Positions 6,006-6,235 of a stretch of 6,235 bases of DNA are shown here, in pieces; the stretch's first letter is position 1; the number at the start of each line of letters is the position of its first letter. Source of the stretch: Candidatus Sulfotelmatobacter sp. (GTDB taxonomy: Bacteria; Acidobacteriota; Terriglobia; Terriglobales; Acidobacteriaceae); the NCBI GenBank assembly GCA_030037515.1, contig JASHRE010000567.1, positions 1-6,235 of the forward strand, read 5' to 3'. Under the pieces are notes generated by a model. That model did not search any database and was not told the DNA's origin. It saw only the letters and a list, made by a program, of their open reading frames with translations. A program made the translations under genes and the position numbers.

Positions 6006-6235
6006 ATGTTAAGACTCAAGTGGTCGACATTGATCGCAAAGCCGCGCGTCGCTCCGGTGCTGTTTGTTCTGGGTTCCCTGATCTTTTTGCTGAGCGGTCC
6101 GGCTTATGGGCAGGACTTCACATTGAGCGCTTCGGCGTTTAATCCTTATGCCATCCAGGCGGGTGGTTCAACGCTGTCGACGGTCACGCTCAGCCCCATG
6201 AACGGATTTTCGGGGACGGTCGACCTTGCTTGTTC
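6006..6235 (+). CDS. Secreted protein with Ig-like repeats, N-terminus only (runs off right edge)
   Basis: The ATG at 6006 opens a frame of 76 complete codons that is still open at the window's end. The start MLRLKWSTLIAKPR is basic. Residues about 15-30 are hydrophobic (VAPVLFVLGSLIFLLS), and AYG before Q36 is a good signal-peptidase site, so the protein is probably exported. The mature part starts DFTLSASAFNPYAIQAGGS and goes on to TVTLSPMNGFSGTVDLAC. This matches the beta-sandwich repeat ('DFSLSASPxxxxVxAGxSxxxTVTVTPxNGFSGxVxLSC') that recurs in large cell-surface proteins of Acidobacteriota; the consensus is from memory. Such proteins usually carry many copies in tandem, which cannot be seen here. 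The likely role is surface attachment or structure, but this is inference. No Shine-Dalgarno is apparent before the ATG (GAAGCTATCTAAATCATTC). Confidence 0.82.
   Translation, partial: MLRLKWSTLIAKPRVAPVLFVLGSLIFLLSGPAYGQDFTLSASAFNPYAIQAGGSTLSTVTLSPMNGFSGTVDLAC

Noticed and set aside
5792..6019. Minus-strand frame of 75 codons in the gap before the secreted protein
   Set aside because: Its product is Arg/Pro-rich, it overlaps the starts and ends of plus-strand genes, and it has no family resemblance. The region is better read as a structured leader.

Overview
The window looks like a piece of an acidobacterial (Acidobacteriota) chromosome. This is inferred from gene content, not from a marker gene. 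It has a very large-type Oar-like TonB-dependent receptor with an N-terminal carboxypeptidase-regulatory-like domain, a secreted protein opening with a 'DFxLSAS...NGFSGTV' Ig-like repeat, and a fairly high GC content. No rRNA, tRNA, CRISPR array, insertion sequence or phage gene is visible.

Left part (1-2880, minus strand): a regulator-receptor pair. A complete LacI-family repressor gene (1713-2759) has its own sigma70-like promoter and ends in a very good rho-independent terminator (1626-1664). The T-tract of that terminator lies one base from a perfect TTGACA box (1619-1624). A long palindrome centred on CG (1572-1605) covers the expected -10 and transcription start. A strong Shine-Dalgarno (1526-1532) and the start of the receptor gene (1521, running off the left edge) follow. 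The most economical reading is that the LacI protein senses a sugar or related ligand and represses or releases the outer-membrane receptor that imports it.

Middle (3013-3810, plus strand): a tetratricopeptide-repeat gene broken by at least four frameshifts, so most likely a pseudogene. Its neighbours show no such damage.

Right part (3870-6235, plus strand): an intact AsmA-family membrane-anchored protein (3870-5504), then a 54-residue helical protein (5647-5811). A roughly 190-base gap follows whose RNA could fold into two mutually exclusive 8-bp hairpins. The gap ends at the start of a secreted Ig-like-repeat protein (6006 onward, running off the right edge). That alternative-hairpin leader and the LacI/receptor control region are the two places most worth a second look.
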